Assembly (NCBI GenBank): GCA_030267965.1
Contig: BRYA01000162.1
Span: forward strand, 5,829 to 69,828
Origin: Triparma columacea
Taxonomy: Eukaryota; Sar; Bolidophyceae; Parmales; Triparmaceae
Length of the DNA: 64,000 bases
Reading direction: 5' to 3'
Positions 11,621-22,853 of this stretch are shown in pieces. Position 1 is the first letter of the stretch, and every line of letters begins with the position of its first letter. Position numbers and translations under genes: made by a program. A model generated the notes under the pieces. That model had not been told where the DNA came from. It worked only from the letters and a program-made list of their open reading frames with translations, and did no database searches.

Positions 11621-13273
11621 ATGACAGATACTGAAGAAAAACAATCATATTCCCAGAAGTTACACTGGCAATACCTTCACTATAGTCTGAGTGGATTACC
11701 AGGTAGGCTTAAAATCGTTTTTTAGCCAACAAAGACACAGGCCTCTGCCGCCCCAGACTTCATCCCCCTCTCAAAAAGCTCATAACAGCTACTTATCGTC
11801 AATTCAATATCACTATATTGAGAACAATATGGAAATTGAAGGACCATGGACATAAACACAATAATACTACATTCAATTGTTTGAAATATCCAACTAAATG
11901 CCACCGCTAAATCTGACCCCAAGGCACATGGAGAGTCTTTCACATCACATATCAGTATACCATATCAGTATACCAATCAGTATATCGTCTAAGAGGATAC
12001 CACCACACAATTCATCACCACCCACGCCCTCCTTATCCGACACCCCTTCGCTAAATCAAACCCTAAATCAAAAACCCAAACCCTAACCCTTCACTAATCA
12101 AACAAACCAACACACCACATACACACCACAGGAGCGTACTCAGGGCTAGACACAAACCGTTTAACCCTCGTCCACTTCCTGGTCCATTCCCTCTCCATAA
12201 CCTCCGACGTCCGTCTCTTTGCCCCCCAGTCATCCGAGGTCCGTTCCCGCTTGATATCCTGGATCCTCAACCTCCTCGTAACCTCCGGCACCGGTCCCAC
12301 CGCGACCGCTGGATTCACAGGCGGCACGTCTATCGGTAATCCCTTCACACCCTTCACACCTACCTCCTCATCCTCCTCCTCCCCTCCCCCACCCCGCGTT
12401 GAGACCACGCATCACATCGCAATGACGTACTGTGCTCTCTTAACCCTCCTCTCCCTCTCCTACGACATAACAACTCTCCCATGCCACGCAATAATGAACG
12501 GTGTAAAATCCCTCCAGAACCTTTCCCCCGGTCCCCTTCAAGGGTCCTTCAAATCACACGGTGAGGGTAGTGAGAGTGACATGAGGTTCAACTACTGCGC
12601 CGTAACAATCGAGAGGGTGCTATGGAAGTGCCTCAACCCTACCCTACCATACGACGGGAAGGACTGCACGTATATTGATAAGAAGACGCTACTTGAATAC
12701 TGTAAGGGATGCAAAACGTACGACGGTGGTATCGGGTTAGTACCAGGGTTAGAGAGTCACGGTGGTAGTTACTTCACGTGTCTAGCTACGCTTTCTACGT
12801 TAGACATGATTGGAGAGGTATTTGAAAGTGAGGAATGTCTTGATAGACTTGAAAGATGGGGGGTTAGGAGACAAATTGGAGGCATGCAAGGGAGGACTGG
12901 GAAAGCTGAGGATACATGCTACAGTTACTGGGTCGGGGGAGGGATAAGGATACTAGGTACATACAGGGGTGGGGACGACGCTGATAAATGCGAGCTACCG
13001 GAACCGGGGAAGGTGGTGGAATTCATCATGAAATGCCAGCACCCGAGGTTTGGGGGATTCGGGAAGAACGTGGGGGCGCCGCCTGATATTATGCATACGT
13101 TCTACTCACTATGCTACCTTAGCATGTCGGGGGTGGAGGGAGATAAGATGGGAGAGGTTGATGTTGTACTTGGGTGTGATGGGAAAGTGGGGGAATGGGT
13201 TAGGAGAGATGGAGTGGGGTATGGGGTTTGTATTGAAGAACATGAGAAGAGGATGAAGGGGGAGGGGGACTGA
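11621..13273 (+). CDS. PGGT1B: protein geranylgeranyltransferase type I, beta subunit
   Basis: Exons 11621..11702 and 12132..13273 give 407 residues. Exon 1 encodes MTDTEEKQSYSQKLHWQYL, ending P-G in phase 1. Exon 2 continues AYSGLDTNRLTLVHFLVHSL, matching the first helices of the family. The alpha-alpha barrel repeats are clear (GGIGLVPGLESHGGSYFTC, CYSYWVGGG, RFGGFGKN). Zn ligands expected in the family are present: Asp and Cys in EDTCYSYW, His in DIMHTFY. The enzyme attaches geranylgeranyl to CaaL cysteines of Rho/Rac-type GTPases, as a dimer with the shared alpha subunit, in the cytosol. GGTase-I is preferred over farnesyltransferase by the GFTGGTSIGNPF segment; this is by eye. Donor GTAGGC is slightly unusual. 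Confidence 0.9.
12046..12090. repeat. degenerate telomere-like CCCTAA motifs in an intron
   Basis: Several CCCTAA units separated by short spacers (CCCTAAATCA, then ACCCTAACCC) lie in intron 1 of the GGTase beta gene. They are imperfect and may be coincidental. Confidence 0.5.
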
Positions 13274-13408
13274 GGGTTTTTTAATTTGAGATCATTTCCT
13301 CTAGGAATCCGGGATGAATTTAATTAATTCTCCACTTTTATTTATGCAACAACACGGCACTATATGGGCCAGCCTCTCGCTCCAAGACCGACTTTAGGCG
13401 CAAAGAGA

Positions 13409-15112
13409 TTAGAGAAACTCCAGAATAACTCTCCACAAAACTTTCGGGATCTTCTCACGTGCCTCACTTTCCCTTAGCGGTGGGGCTTCAACTCCGTCAG
13501 TTCGCTTCCGCTTCCTAGCCGATCTCCTGGGTGGATCCTCCACGTGATCCCAGGTTCCCTTGAGGCACAGCAGAGCGTTGACGCGTTCGATCACAGCGAT
13601 CTTGCGGTGCCACCTATAATGGAGAAGGTCCGAGACAGTCGGCATGTTCTTATCAGCAGCGGCAGTGATTAGGGCAGTGCAGTTCGAGAAGCAGTCTTCA
13701 CCGATGGAAACATCAGGAGATAGAATGAGTTTCGTCAGGGCGGAGCAATTGCTGAAAGCTTCATTGCTAATCGTCGTCACTCCATCTGGGATGGTGATGG
13801 CCGTGAGGGAGGAGCATCCCCAGAAGGCGCGTTTGCCAATCGTTGTCACTCCGTCCGGAATGGTGATGGCTGTGAGGGAGGAGCATCGGTTGAAGGTGGA
13901 ATTGCCGATTGTCGTCACTCCGTCCGGGATTGTGATGGCCGTGAGGGAGGAGCATCCGTAGAAGGTGTCATCGGCAATCGACGTCACTCCGTCCGGGATG
14001 GTGATGGCCGTGAGGGAGGAGCATCTACTGAAGGCGTAATTGCCGATTGTCGTCACTCCGTCCGGGATTGTGATGGCCGTGAGGGAGGAGCATCCGTAGA
14101 AGGTGTCATCGGCAATCGACGTCACTCCGTCCGGGATGGTGATGGCCGTGAGGGAGGAGCATGTAGAGAAGGCGCGTTTGCCAATCGTTGTCACTCCGTC
14201 AGGGATGGTGATGGCCGTGAGGGAGGAGCATTCGTAGAAGGTGCATTCGCTAATCGTTGTCACTCCGTCCGGGATGGTGATGGCTGTGAGGGAGGAGCAT
14301 TCGCGGAAGGCTTCATCGCCAATTGTCGTCACTCCGTCAGGGATGGTGATGGCTGCGAGGGAGGAGCATTCTGTGAAGGTGCTGTTGCCAATTGTAGTCA
14401 CTCCGTCCGGGATGGTGATGGCTGTGAGGGAGGAGCATCCGTGGAAGGCGTAAATGCCAATCGTTGTCACTCCGTCGGGGATTGTGATGGCCGTGAGGGA
14501 GGAGCATCCCCAGAAGGCGTAATCGCTAATCGTTGTCACTCCGTCCGGGATGGTGATGGCCGTGAGGGAGGAGCATCCATTGAAGGCATCTTCGTCAATT
14601 ATTGTCACTCCGTCCGGGATGGTGATGGCCGTGAGGGAGGAGCATCCGTCGAAGGCGCGTACGCCAATTGTCATCACTCCTTCCGGGATTGTCATGGCTG
14701 CGAGGGAGAAGCATTCTACGAAGGCGTAACTGCCAATCATCGTCACAGAGTCCGGGATTGTGATGGCTGCGAGGGAGGAGCATCCTTCGAAGGCGCCCTC
14801 GGCAATCGTCGTCACTCCTTCCGGGATGGTGATGGCCGTGAGGGAGGAGCATTCAAAGAAGGCTTCATCGCCAATTATCGTCACTCCGTCCGGGATTGTG
14901 ATGGCCGTGAGGGAGGAGCATCCCTTGAAGGCGCCCTTGCCAATTGTCGTCACTCCATCTGGGATGGTAATGGCCGTGAGGGAGGAGCATCCGTAGAAGG
15001 TTTCATCGGCAATCGACGTCACTCCTTCTACGAAAGTTACTTCTGTGAGCTCACGATCGTCTTTGAAGCTCCCTGTCTCGTCTGTGCCATAGTATACTGC
15101 TGTTTGGGGCAT
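13409..15112 (-). CDS. BspA-type leucine-rich repeat protein (LRR_5), paralogue A
   Basis: Single-exon gene of 567 residues, mostly a tandem 23-residue repeat (69 bp) with core CSSLTAITIPDGVTTIG; about 18 copies. This is the BspA/TpLRR (LRR_5) form, a curved solenoid used for binding. After the repeats come a capping segment (ALTKLILSPDVSIGEDCF), a conserved C-terminal block (HYRWHRKIAVIERVNALL) and a basic stretch RRSARKRKR that could be a nuclear signal. No signal peptide or membrane segment is seen, unlike bacterial BspA surface proteins. A TATAAAA motif lies on the coding strand near 15195. Paralogue B at 35179-37191 shares the C-terminal 200 bp almost exactly. Ligand and role are unknown. 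Confidence 0.9.
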   Translation of the reverse strand: MPQTAVYYGTDETGSFKDDRELTEVTFVEGVTSIADETFYGCSSLTAITIPDGVTTIGKGAFKGCSSLTAITIPDGVTIIGDEAFFECSSLTAITIPEGVTTIAEGAFEGCSSLAAITIPDSVTMIGSYAFVECFSLAAMTIPEGVMTIGVRAFDGCSSLTAITIPDGVTIIDEDAFNGCSSLTAITIPDGVTTISDYAFWGCSSLTAITIPDGVTTIGIYAFHGCSSLTAITIPDGVTTIGNSTFTECSSLAAITIPDGVTTIGDEAFRECSSLTAITIPDGVTTISECTFYECSSLTAITIPDGVTTIGKRAFSTCSSLTAITIPDGVTSIADDTFYGCSSLTAITIPDGVTTIGNYAFSRCSSLTAITIPDGVTSIADDTFYGCSSLTAITIPDGVTTIGNSTFNRCSSLTAITIPDGVTTIGKRAFWGCSSLTAITIPDGVTTISNEAFSNCSALTKLILSPDVSIGEDCFSNCTALITAAADKNMPTVSDLLHYRWHRKIAVIERVNALLCLKGTWDHVEDPPRRSARKRKRTDGVEAPPLRESEAREKIPKVLWRVILEFL

Positions 15113-15983
15113 TTTGGGGAAGGGGAGAGTCCCGGGGTTGAGAGGATCTTTTCACCCGCCTTTTCGGTGACAGTTGAAAGCCCAAACTATTTTATACTGG
15201 ATTCTCTGCGAGTTCTTACATTATTGACGGGATAAGCAGGGTTAGTGTGGTGTGATTGACGAAGAACAAGGGAGAGGGATGGTGAGACCCTCAAGGATGC
15301 ATCATTGCGGCGTCAATAGCGGTTCCCTGCCCGATAGCAACCACAATATGACACTAACAAATTCGGAAATAGGGCCCAAAGTAGTATTATCTCGTCTATA
15401 AGACGGTAATAAGAAGGGGAAAAACCCACGAATACTCGACCTCGATTGAAGGGGAAATAACTTGGTTCCTTGACGTGAATAGGAAACTAAAATCAACGAT
15501 AGGACAAAATACAACTGGTTAAAGCCTTAACAAGGGTCATCATTGTCATTGTTATCCGTCTTACTTTTATTTTGATAGATTTGTTATTGCCCTATTTCTC
15601 CCTCCACTAGGCCCCTCAGGGTGGGTCAGCATCTATCTATTATTATGACCCGATTGTTTCATTCATGTCTGACTATACTTGGAAAAAGGGTAACGTTCGT
15701 GCATTACTGAGAGTTCCTTGTCCGTGATTCTCGTCCTTGCTTCTCTACGCTCGGTGTGGGTCGTATTGGGCTCTGCCATGGTAGAAGCAGTCGAGGTAGT
15801 CCCGGCGGTGTTCGCGCTGGATCGCGCGCATCCTGGAGTACGTCCTGGCGTTCTCCCTCCTTGGCCACAAAAAAAAATATATACTAATCGATCCACCCGA
15901 GTGCCAAGAGACTCTATTTTACATGCCCCCTGTGCCCCCACTTTCCCCTCCTCACCCGTTCCCCCCCCCCCCCCCCTCCCCCC
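15113..15983. other. 5' flank of LRR paralogue A, conserved block
   Basis: No gene was found. The block 15235-15550 is nearly the same as 37313-37625 upstream of paralogue B, in the same orientation relative to the LRR gene. It includes a small hairpin (CGTCT-ATA-AGACG at about 15392-15404, with ATTA/TAAT outside it). The rest to 15983 is AT-rich, then a C-run (15961-15990) at the end of the next gene. Confidence 0.6.
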
Positions 15984-16661
15984 CTACTTCCTTCCATCCT
16001 TCTGATCCTCGTAGTGTTTAAGGTACTCGCTCTTCTCCGGTGGTACGACATCTCCCCCCCTCTCATGTCCAATCCCGTTGATGATGTTGTACCCCACCCG
16101 AGTGTCCCCGTGCCGAGCCATGTTAACAGCCCTAACCGCCGCCCTGTACCTAACCATATCGTCCGCGTACCTAAGCCTCTCCCCGTCGTGCGTGTCGTCG
16201 TACTGTAGCGTCAGGGGATCGTAAGGTACGCACGACTTGTTCTTGGCAGACTTCACGCCAAGCTCCCGCTGACGGGCCCAGTAGACCTCCTCCTGGTGCT
16301 TGGATGACTCGATCTTCTTCCACCGGGCCTCCTCGTTGACGGCCCTGGTATTCCTGGTGTTGTTGTAAATGTCCTGCTTCCTGTTGTACGCAGCCTTTCG
16401 CTTAAGGAACTCTTCCCCGGCAGTGTCAGAGTGGAACCTGTCCGCGTCAGCCATGAACCCTGCCGCGTCGGGTTTGAGGGTGAGGAGCTCCGAGGGGTTC
16501 TCAGGGGCGTTCTCCCTGTACATCTTGGCGGCGAGGCCGGTCCTGTTCATTAGCCTCTGCTTCTCAAGGGCTACCTTGTCCTTGAGGGCGCGACGCTCCT
16601 TACGGGTCATGGGCTTGATGTTCTTAAACCCGGATGAGGGACCCTGGGGAACCCTGTCCAT
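15984..16661 (-). CDS. conserved-looking protein of unknown function, divergent from IFT56
   Basis: Single-exon gene of 225 residues, not recognised. It is basic and mostly helical at the N-terminus (MTRKERRALKDKVALEK, with a Lys/Arg-rich continuation). The centre is charged (QDIYNNTRNTRAVNEEARWK), and a C-terminal block looks conserved (SCVPYDPLTLQYDD, RYRAAVRAVNMARHGDTRVG, YNIING). That block resembles small axoneme-associated proteins in style, but no named family can be assigned. Its neighbour, 376 bp away head-to-head, is IFT56, so a ciliary role is a reasonable guess only. No signal peptide or membrane helix is seen. Confidence 0.75.
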   Translation of the reverse strand: MDRVPQGPSSGFKNIKPMTRKERRALKDKVALEKQRLMNRTGLAAKMYRENAPENPSELLTLKPDAAGFMADADRFHSDTAGEEFLKRKAAYNRKQDIYNNTRNTRAVNEEARWKKIESSKHQEEVYWARQRELGVKSAKNKSCVPYDPLTLQYDDTHDGERLRYADDMVRYRAAVRAVNMARHGDTRVGYNIINGIGHERGGDVVPPEKSEYLKHYEDQKDGRK

Positions 16662-17037
16662 GTTGGTTGTGAGTAGGAGGGGGAGGGAGATGAAAGAAGG
16701 AGAGACCGAAGAGGAGTTGGGGGGTGGAATTTGGTCCTGGGGGGGATTCTATGGTGATGACGGGCCTATATTAATGTTGACGCTGAATTAATTCGGGTCG
16801 AAGGACTGTCGATGTTCACTGAATTGATTGGTAGAGGGGAGATATTGGCCCTTCAAAAAGTGGGGACAACGAGCAGAAAAACCCACTTCCCACTTCTCAA
16901 AAACTGGATCGACTCAAATCGGCCAAACCCCCACTTTCAAATTCTCTCCATCCCCGCTTTCCCAATAAACCCGAAAATCTACAGTACACCGTGTCGTACT
17001 TCATACCTTTCCACCTTCACCCAATTTCCTCGCGATC
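16662..17037. promoter_or_regulatory. divergent intergenic region upstream of IFT56
   Basis: The 376-bp spacer between opposing start codons holds no gene. TATATTAATG near 16768 is AT-rich; no X-box or other ciliary element could be named with confidence. Confidence 0.35.
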
Positions 17038-19001
17038 ATGTTGATGAGCAGAGGAAACCAGCGCAGGTCCTCTGTCGGGGGTCCATCTCGCTCCAAGAAG
17101 GAGAAGAAGGTGCCGACCAAGGAGGACTTCATCAAGAAGCGCGATTTTACCGGCGCCTTGGCTCTCCTCGAGTTCCAGCGCCGCAACGGTGACAACATCG
17201 AGAGTGAGGAGGATGAGATTGAGCTCCTCATGTGGATAGGCTACTGCGCCTTCCACCTTGGCAAGTACGAGAGGGCGCAGGAGGTCTACACCGAATTGAT
17301 GAGCGGAAACCTAGGGAAGTGCCCCCCTGAGGTGCCGCTGCACCTGGCCTGCGTTTACTACTACATGCAAATGTACAAGGAGGTGAGATTCGAGGGTTTC
17401 AAGAAGTTAAAAAGGGAATCGCGAAGGTCGTTAATGGTCGGCGCGCTCGTCGGCGTCCCCGTTGTCTCATGCTGTAGCCCCTCTTTTAAGTTAACAAAAC
17501 CCTCTCCGCAACCTTCTTCACTCACCGCAGGCCTCCGAGACTGCCAATGATATCAAGAACGACACCCCCCTCAAGAACCGGGTCCTCTTCCACGTCTGTC
17601 ACAAGCTAGCTGACGAGCACAAGCTGATGCAGCACCACCAGAAGCTGTCTGACACCAACGAGGACCAGCTCTCCCTCGCCGCCATTCACTACCTTCGCGG
17701 ACACTTCCAGGAGGCCACGGACATTTACAAGCGCCTCCTGCTCGAGAACCGCGAGGACCTTGCCCTCAACGTCTACGTCGCAATGTGCTACTACAAGCTC
17801 GACTACTACGACGTGTCCCTGGAGATCCTCGCCGTCTACCTCCAGACGTACCCCGACTCCGCCGTCGCAATCAACCTCAAGGCGTGCAACCACTTCCGCC
17901 TCTACAACGGCAAGGCCGCCGAGGCCGAGCTCAAGGTCTTGGCGGAGCACGGGCACGTCCTGCAGGCCAACGACCTCATCAGGCACAACATGGTAGTCTT
18001 CAGCCAGGGCGACCAGGCCCTCCAGGTCTTGCCCCCCCTGGTAGACTTCATCCCAGAGGCCAGGCTCAACCTCGTCATCTACTACCTAAGAAACGACGGA
18101 GTCGCAGAGGCTGAGGCACTCCTGAAGGACCTCGAACCCTCGACCCCACAGGAGTACATCCTCAAGGGAGTCGTTAACGCCTGCATGGGCCAGTCCATGG
18201 GAATGAGGGAGGTGAGAGTTGATGAGGATGAGGACGAGGATGGGGGTGACCAAAATGCGGAAGCGGTAAATCATCTGAGAGGGTAAAAATAGAACCAACA
18301 ATTAACACCCCCCCCCCTCCCCTCCCCCCTCTCCCCCACTGCAGCACCTCAAGGAGGCCCAAAAGAACTTCCAGCTCGTGGGAGCGTCCGCCTCCGAGTG
18401 CGACACCATCCCCGGCAGGCAGTGCATGGCCTCGTGCTTCTTCCTCATGAAGCAGTTCGAGGACGTCAACATCTACCTCAACAGCATCAAGCAGTACATG
18501 TACAACGACGACGACTTCAACTGGAACTACGGCATCTCCCTTGCGGCGACCGGAAAGTTCAAGCAGGCGGAAGAGGCCCTCCTCCTCGTCCAGAATGAGA
18601 ACTACAAGGCCGAGTACTGTTACATTAGCTGGCTGGCGAGGTGCTACATCATGAACAACAACCCTAGGAACGCTTGGGAGCTCTACCTCAAGATGGAGAC
18701 GACCAACGAGTCCTTCAACCTCCTTCAGCTCATCGCGAACGACTGCTACCGCATGGGAAGCTTCCTCTACGCGGCCAAGGCCTTTGACGTCCTGGAGCGC
18801 CTGGACCCGGATCCGGAGTACTGGGAGGGAAAGAGGGGGGCGTTCGCTGGAGTCTTCCAGGCCGTCGTCGCGGGGAAGGCACCGAAGGAAGACCTGAGGG
18901 ACGTCATCCAAATGGTCAAACACACGGGCAACCCGCAGGTGGAGTACATCACTAGAGTCATTAGGAAGTGGGCTAAGGAGGCAAATGTTAAGCTATCCTA
19001 A
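17038..19001 (+). CDS. IFT56: intraflagellar transport protein 56 (TTC26/DYF13)
   Basis: Exons 17038..17382, 17531..18211 and 18345..19001, all phase 0, give 560 residues, close to the usual length of about 555. It is a TPR solenoid: [105 protein letters not shown]56 is a peripheral IFT-B subunit needed to carry a subset of motility proteins into cilia. Introns start GTGAGA and end in C-rich acceptors. Presence of this gene implies that the organism makes, or recently made, flagella. Confidence 0.95.
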
Positions 19002-19416
19002 AGGAGTACCAACGACATCGGCACCCGCTACCTGCGAAGAGTTGCCGAGAAATGTAATTTAACCCACCTTAATTCTTGAGACAAAAAGTGTTATTGAATG
19101 CATTGTTAATTTCATGAATGATCAGGCCGATTTGTGTGTGGAAGAAGATGATGAAGGTGGAGTGGTTAACTAACTGGAATCGAGTTCGCTATTTATCCAC
19201 TGCGTGCCGTAGTCAATTAGTCTCGCCGCGTCTAGGTGTAATCTTGACCTCAGACCCCCGTGTTTTGCCATACTTTGCGGCCGTACACACCTCACCCTCT
19301 TCCTCTTCTCAACAACCTAACCCCATTCGAGGCGGGGTTGTATCTGATCTGGATCAATTTACTGAGCCCTTGGTGGAAGTAAAGACTGATAAGGTTCAGC
19401 TGCTTACATTCCTAAT
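19002..19416. other. intergenic, nothing recognised
   Basis: No gene was found in the 415 bp between the IFT56 stop and the channel start. Short open frames here have no protein-like composition. Confidence 0.4.
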
Positions 19417-22400
19417 ATGAGCTCCTCCGATGCCCTCGACTCTCTCGACAGCCTGGCCATGGTAGAGGTGATGATCTCCAATCTGTCGAAGAGGTTATCG
19501 AAGAATGAGTACACTGAGAGTGAATCGATGGCGATGGGGAAGAGGCTGGCGCACCTTTCCGGCCTCTTGGACTCGTGTAAGAGCGCGAACGCGCGCTCTG
19601 GATCTCGAGAGGCTTCTCCTCCACCCCGTAGAGTCAACCCGTTTGGCAAAATTGGCACTCAAAGCATCCCTGATGAGGAGAAGCGCCGATTGATGGAGAG
19701 AAACAGCCCGAAGAAGAAGTTTTCCCCGATGTCGCCGTCATCGCCAGGGCATTTCCCGGCCTCCCCGGGCGGGGAGCTGAGCAAGCTGGAGAATGATCCG
19801 ATGAGCTCACCTGTTGTACATCCGGTTACACAGCCGATCGCGGTAGCCAAGATACACCCAGAGGAGCCTCCGTCGTCAACGAGGTTGTTCGGCGCGCCCA
19901 GAATAGCTCCCACAGATAGTTCTCTTGGTCACATGTCTATAGCTGAGGATGAGGAGATGGTTTTTGATCCAAAAGAGTGAGTATTGGGAAGACGATACTA
20001 TTTCTCTGCGCGCTCGTCGCTTATCCGCTCCTCCCCGACGCTCGTTCGCTCGTCGCAGCTCTCTCAAGCCGCCCTTGATGCAAAGTCTTTCGCTCGGCAG
20101 TATGGTAGTCATTGAGGAGGGGCAAAAGGAGCAGTTCGACAACCTGTCGAAGACAACCCCTAGCCTAATGCAATCAGAAAAGCCCGTCCCAAAATCAAAA
20201 ATCATGCCAAGGCTGACGGTGCAGGAGAAGAAAATATTCACGGAAAAAATGACGTCGGGCGGCTTCGGGTTGAATGCTTCTGGTAAAATAGCTATAAAAG
20301 AGGTCGCAGCCGATTCAAATGCTAGAGAAGGTCGCCCCTCTGTAGGTAAAATTGCGAGCCGGCGCTTCTCGGTAGGGTCGCTGCTCATGGCAAAGGCCAG
20401 GGCGAGAGAGGCTTTCCAGATGCTCGACAGAAATGGAGACGGTTTCCTACGTAAGGAGGACGTCTTCGAGGCGCTCACGATGCTTCACTTTGACGAGCGT
20501 TTCAACGAAGCGCACGAAAGTGGCGACGACGTAAAAGCTATGGAGGTAGTTGAGTTGATGATTTCAGAAATAGACAAGGACGGAGACGGAAAGATTGACC
20601 TTGAGGGTGAGAAAGGAACATGGAATTGAGGGCTGCGCCAAACGCCTTGCACCATACCCGCGTTCTCAGATTTCACCTAACGCAACTCATCCACTAACGC
20701 AACTCCCCTCCCTCACTTCGCTCACCACAGAGTTCGTCGATGTTCTCACGCATGAAAACAACCAGAGTGGAGGGATGCAACAACGGATGTCGATGCTTGC
20801 GAGAAACATCGTGCAGGCTCACCAGCAAAAAGAAAGTGGGATGGTGTTGATCGGAGATGCGAAGGTGAGATAAGACAACAAGTAGAGAATGAACAATAAA
20901 TAACAAACTAACCACAATCTGTCGTCGCTTCGCTCACGCTCATCGCAGTATATGATCCACCCCAACAATGAGAAGAATATTTACTTCGATTTAATGGTTG
21001 CCTTCCTAATCATTCTCACTGTGGTCACGCTGCCCCTTTGCATTGCTTGGGAGGAAATAAACTCGGCAATGAGTTCCTTCAATCTTTGTGTCGATTTCCT
21101 CTTCCTCTTTGACGTCGCAAAGAACTTCAACACCGGCTTCGTTGACATGAACGACAACGTCATAATGGACCGCCCTTCTGTCGTCGAAAACTACATGAAA
21201 GGCTGGTTCCTCATTGACCTTATCAGCAGTATTCCTATCGAACTGTTGATAGGAGAAGACTCTTCCAATATTGCTACGGCAAATTCTGGAGTCAAAACCT
21301 TCAAGCTCCTTCGCGTGGCTAAAGTTCTCCGCCTATTCAAACTCTCGAAGACCTTCAAGTGGTTGAAGGAGGGTATGAAGGCGATCGAGGAGACTCTGCA
21401 GTGGAGGATGTCTGACGCTGCGATCAAATTTACGAAGCTCTTTCTCTTCGTGGTTTTGGCTGCCCACTGGATCGCGTGTTTTCACTGGTTCCTTTGCCGA
21501 AGCTACGACTTCCCCGAAGACTCGTGGGTCTACTTCTCAGAACTTCAGGGACCTGATCATGGGGGACCTGAAGTTACCGTCTTGTTGCAATACTCGTGGG
21601 CTCTCTTTAAGGCCCTCGCACAAATGATTACGATAGGATTTGAGACTCCCCCGTTTACAAACGTCAGCTGTACCACCACTTCAGCTTGGTGCAGCCTAGA
21701 AACGTGGACGACGCTGCTGTGCCTTTACATTGGTACCATCTTCTACGCCCTTCTCATTTCCAACACGTCCACAATTATCATGCAGCTGAACCAGGCCAAG
21801 CGCCAGTTCGAGGAGAAGATACAGCAGGTGAACGAATACATGCGAGACAAGAAGCTCCCCTCGTCCTTGAGGGACAAGGTCCGAGACTACTACCACTTGG
21901 CCTACAGCGAGGGAAAGATCTTCGACGAGACTGGTATCCTTTCTGAGCTCGCTCCGAGCCTTAGAAGCGAGATCCTGCACTACAACTCCCGCGACCTCTA
22001 CTCGCTGGTGCCCATATTCTCTTCCTCCCCCTATACGTTCACGGCCGAGGTCGCCAACGTCATCCGGCCCGAGATCGCCTTCGCTGAGGAGCAGGTGGTC
22101 GTGGAGGGAACCTCCGGCGATACAATCTACTACATTTACAAGGGCATCGCTGAGGTCAGGCCTATGAACCACACGGAGTCCGTATTCACCGCCATTGGGG
22201 ACGGCTGCTATTTCGGCGACGTGGCCCTATTCCTCGACTGCAAGAGGAGCGCGACGATAAGGACCAAGACGCTTTGCATCATGTACACTGTCCAGAAAGA
22301 AGAGCTGATGTCCTGTCTGCTGGACTTCCCTGAGATCAAGGAGTACATGGTGATGATCGCCAAGAGCAGGAAGGGTAGGATCGACCTGATCAACTCGGGC

Positions 22401-22721
22401 GAGGTGATCTCTGAGTTTGTTGACGACGAGGACTGTAAGACTGAACTGTTCATGGACACGGTTAATGGGGATGGTGTGGGGAGCCCGGGGGCACCGGGGA
22501 ACGAGCACCTCAACAACGCGGGGAGAAGGTCCAGCACCGCGAGCAACCAGCAGAGGGGGAGCAGGAGGGGCAGCGGTCTGGGGCTGGACAGCGAGGCGGT
22601 CCAGAAAATAGTACAAAGGCAGCAAAAGAAGGAACAAAGCGTGAGGGGTAAGGCGCGGAATGGGAGGAGGAGGGCGTCGGACCTGAGCTTCAAAGAAAAT
22701 TCAAAATATCTAGTGAGATAG
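19417..22721 (+). CDS. EF-hand plus cyclic-nucleotide-gated-type cation channel
   Basis: Exons 19417..19976, 20059..20606, 20731..20864 and 20949..22721 give 1004 residues; phases 2, 1, 0 agree. The cytosolic N-terminus (about 380 residues) is Ser/Pro-rich and ends in two EF-hand loops (DRNGDGFLRKED, DKDGDGKIDLE). Then come six membrane helices: S1 VAFLIILTVVTLPLC, an S4-like Arg/Lys series LLRVAKVLRLFKLSK, S5 LFLFVVLAAHWIACFHW, pore, S6 LLCLYIGTIFYALLI. The pore reads MITIGFETPP rather than GYG. A C-linker (YMRDKKLPSSLRDKVRDYY) leads to a cyclic-nucleotide-binding domain (GTSGDTIYYIY, FGDVALF, CKRSATI). It resembles CNG/HCN/EAG channels and was probably gated by Ca2+ and cyclic nucleotide. 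Three of its introns end in the CGCTTCGCTC-like motif. Confidence 0.9.
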
Positions 22722-22853
22722 GAAGCTTCCTAGTGTAAGAACAACCCTAGTGTAAGAACAACAAAAGAACAAAACAACAAGAACAAAACGACGACTCGCT
22801 GTGGTAAAGAAAAGACAATTAGATTAGAATAAAAATCCAACAAAGTCGGGACG

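Noticed and set aside
14441..15235. Long plus-strand frames (up to 264 codons) opposite LRR paralogue A, and similar ones opposite paralogue B (36082-36783)
   Set aside because: They are by-products of the 69-bp repeat, whose length is a multiple of three, so all frames stay open; the repeats make biological sense only on the minus strand.
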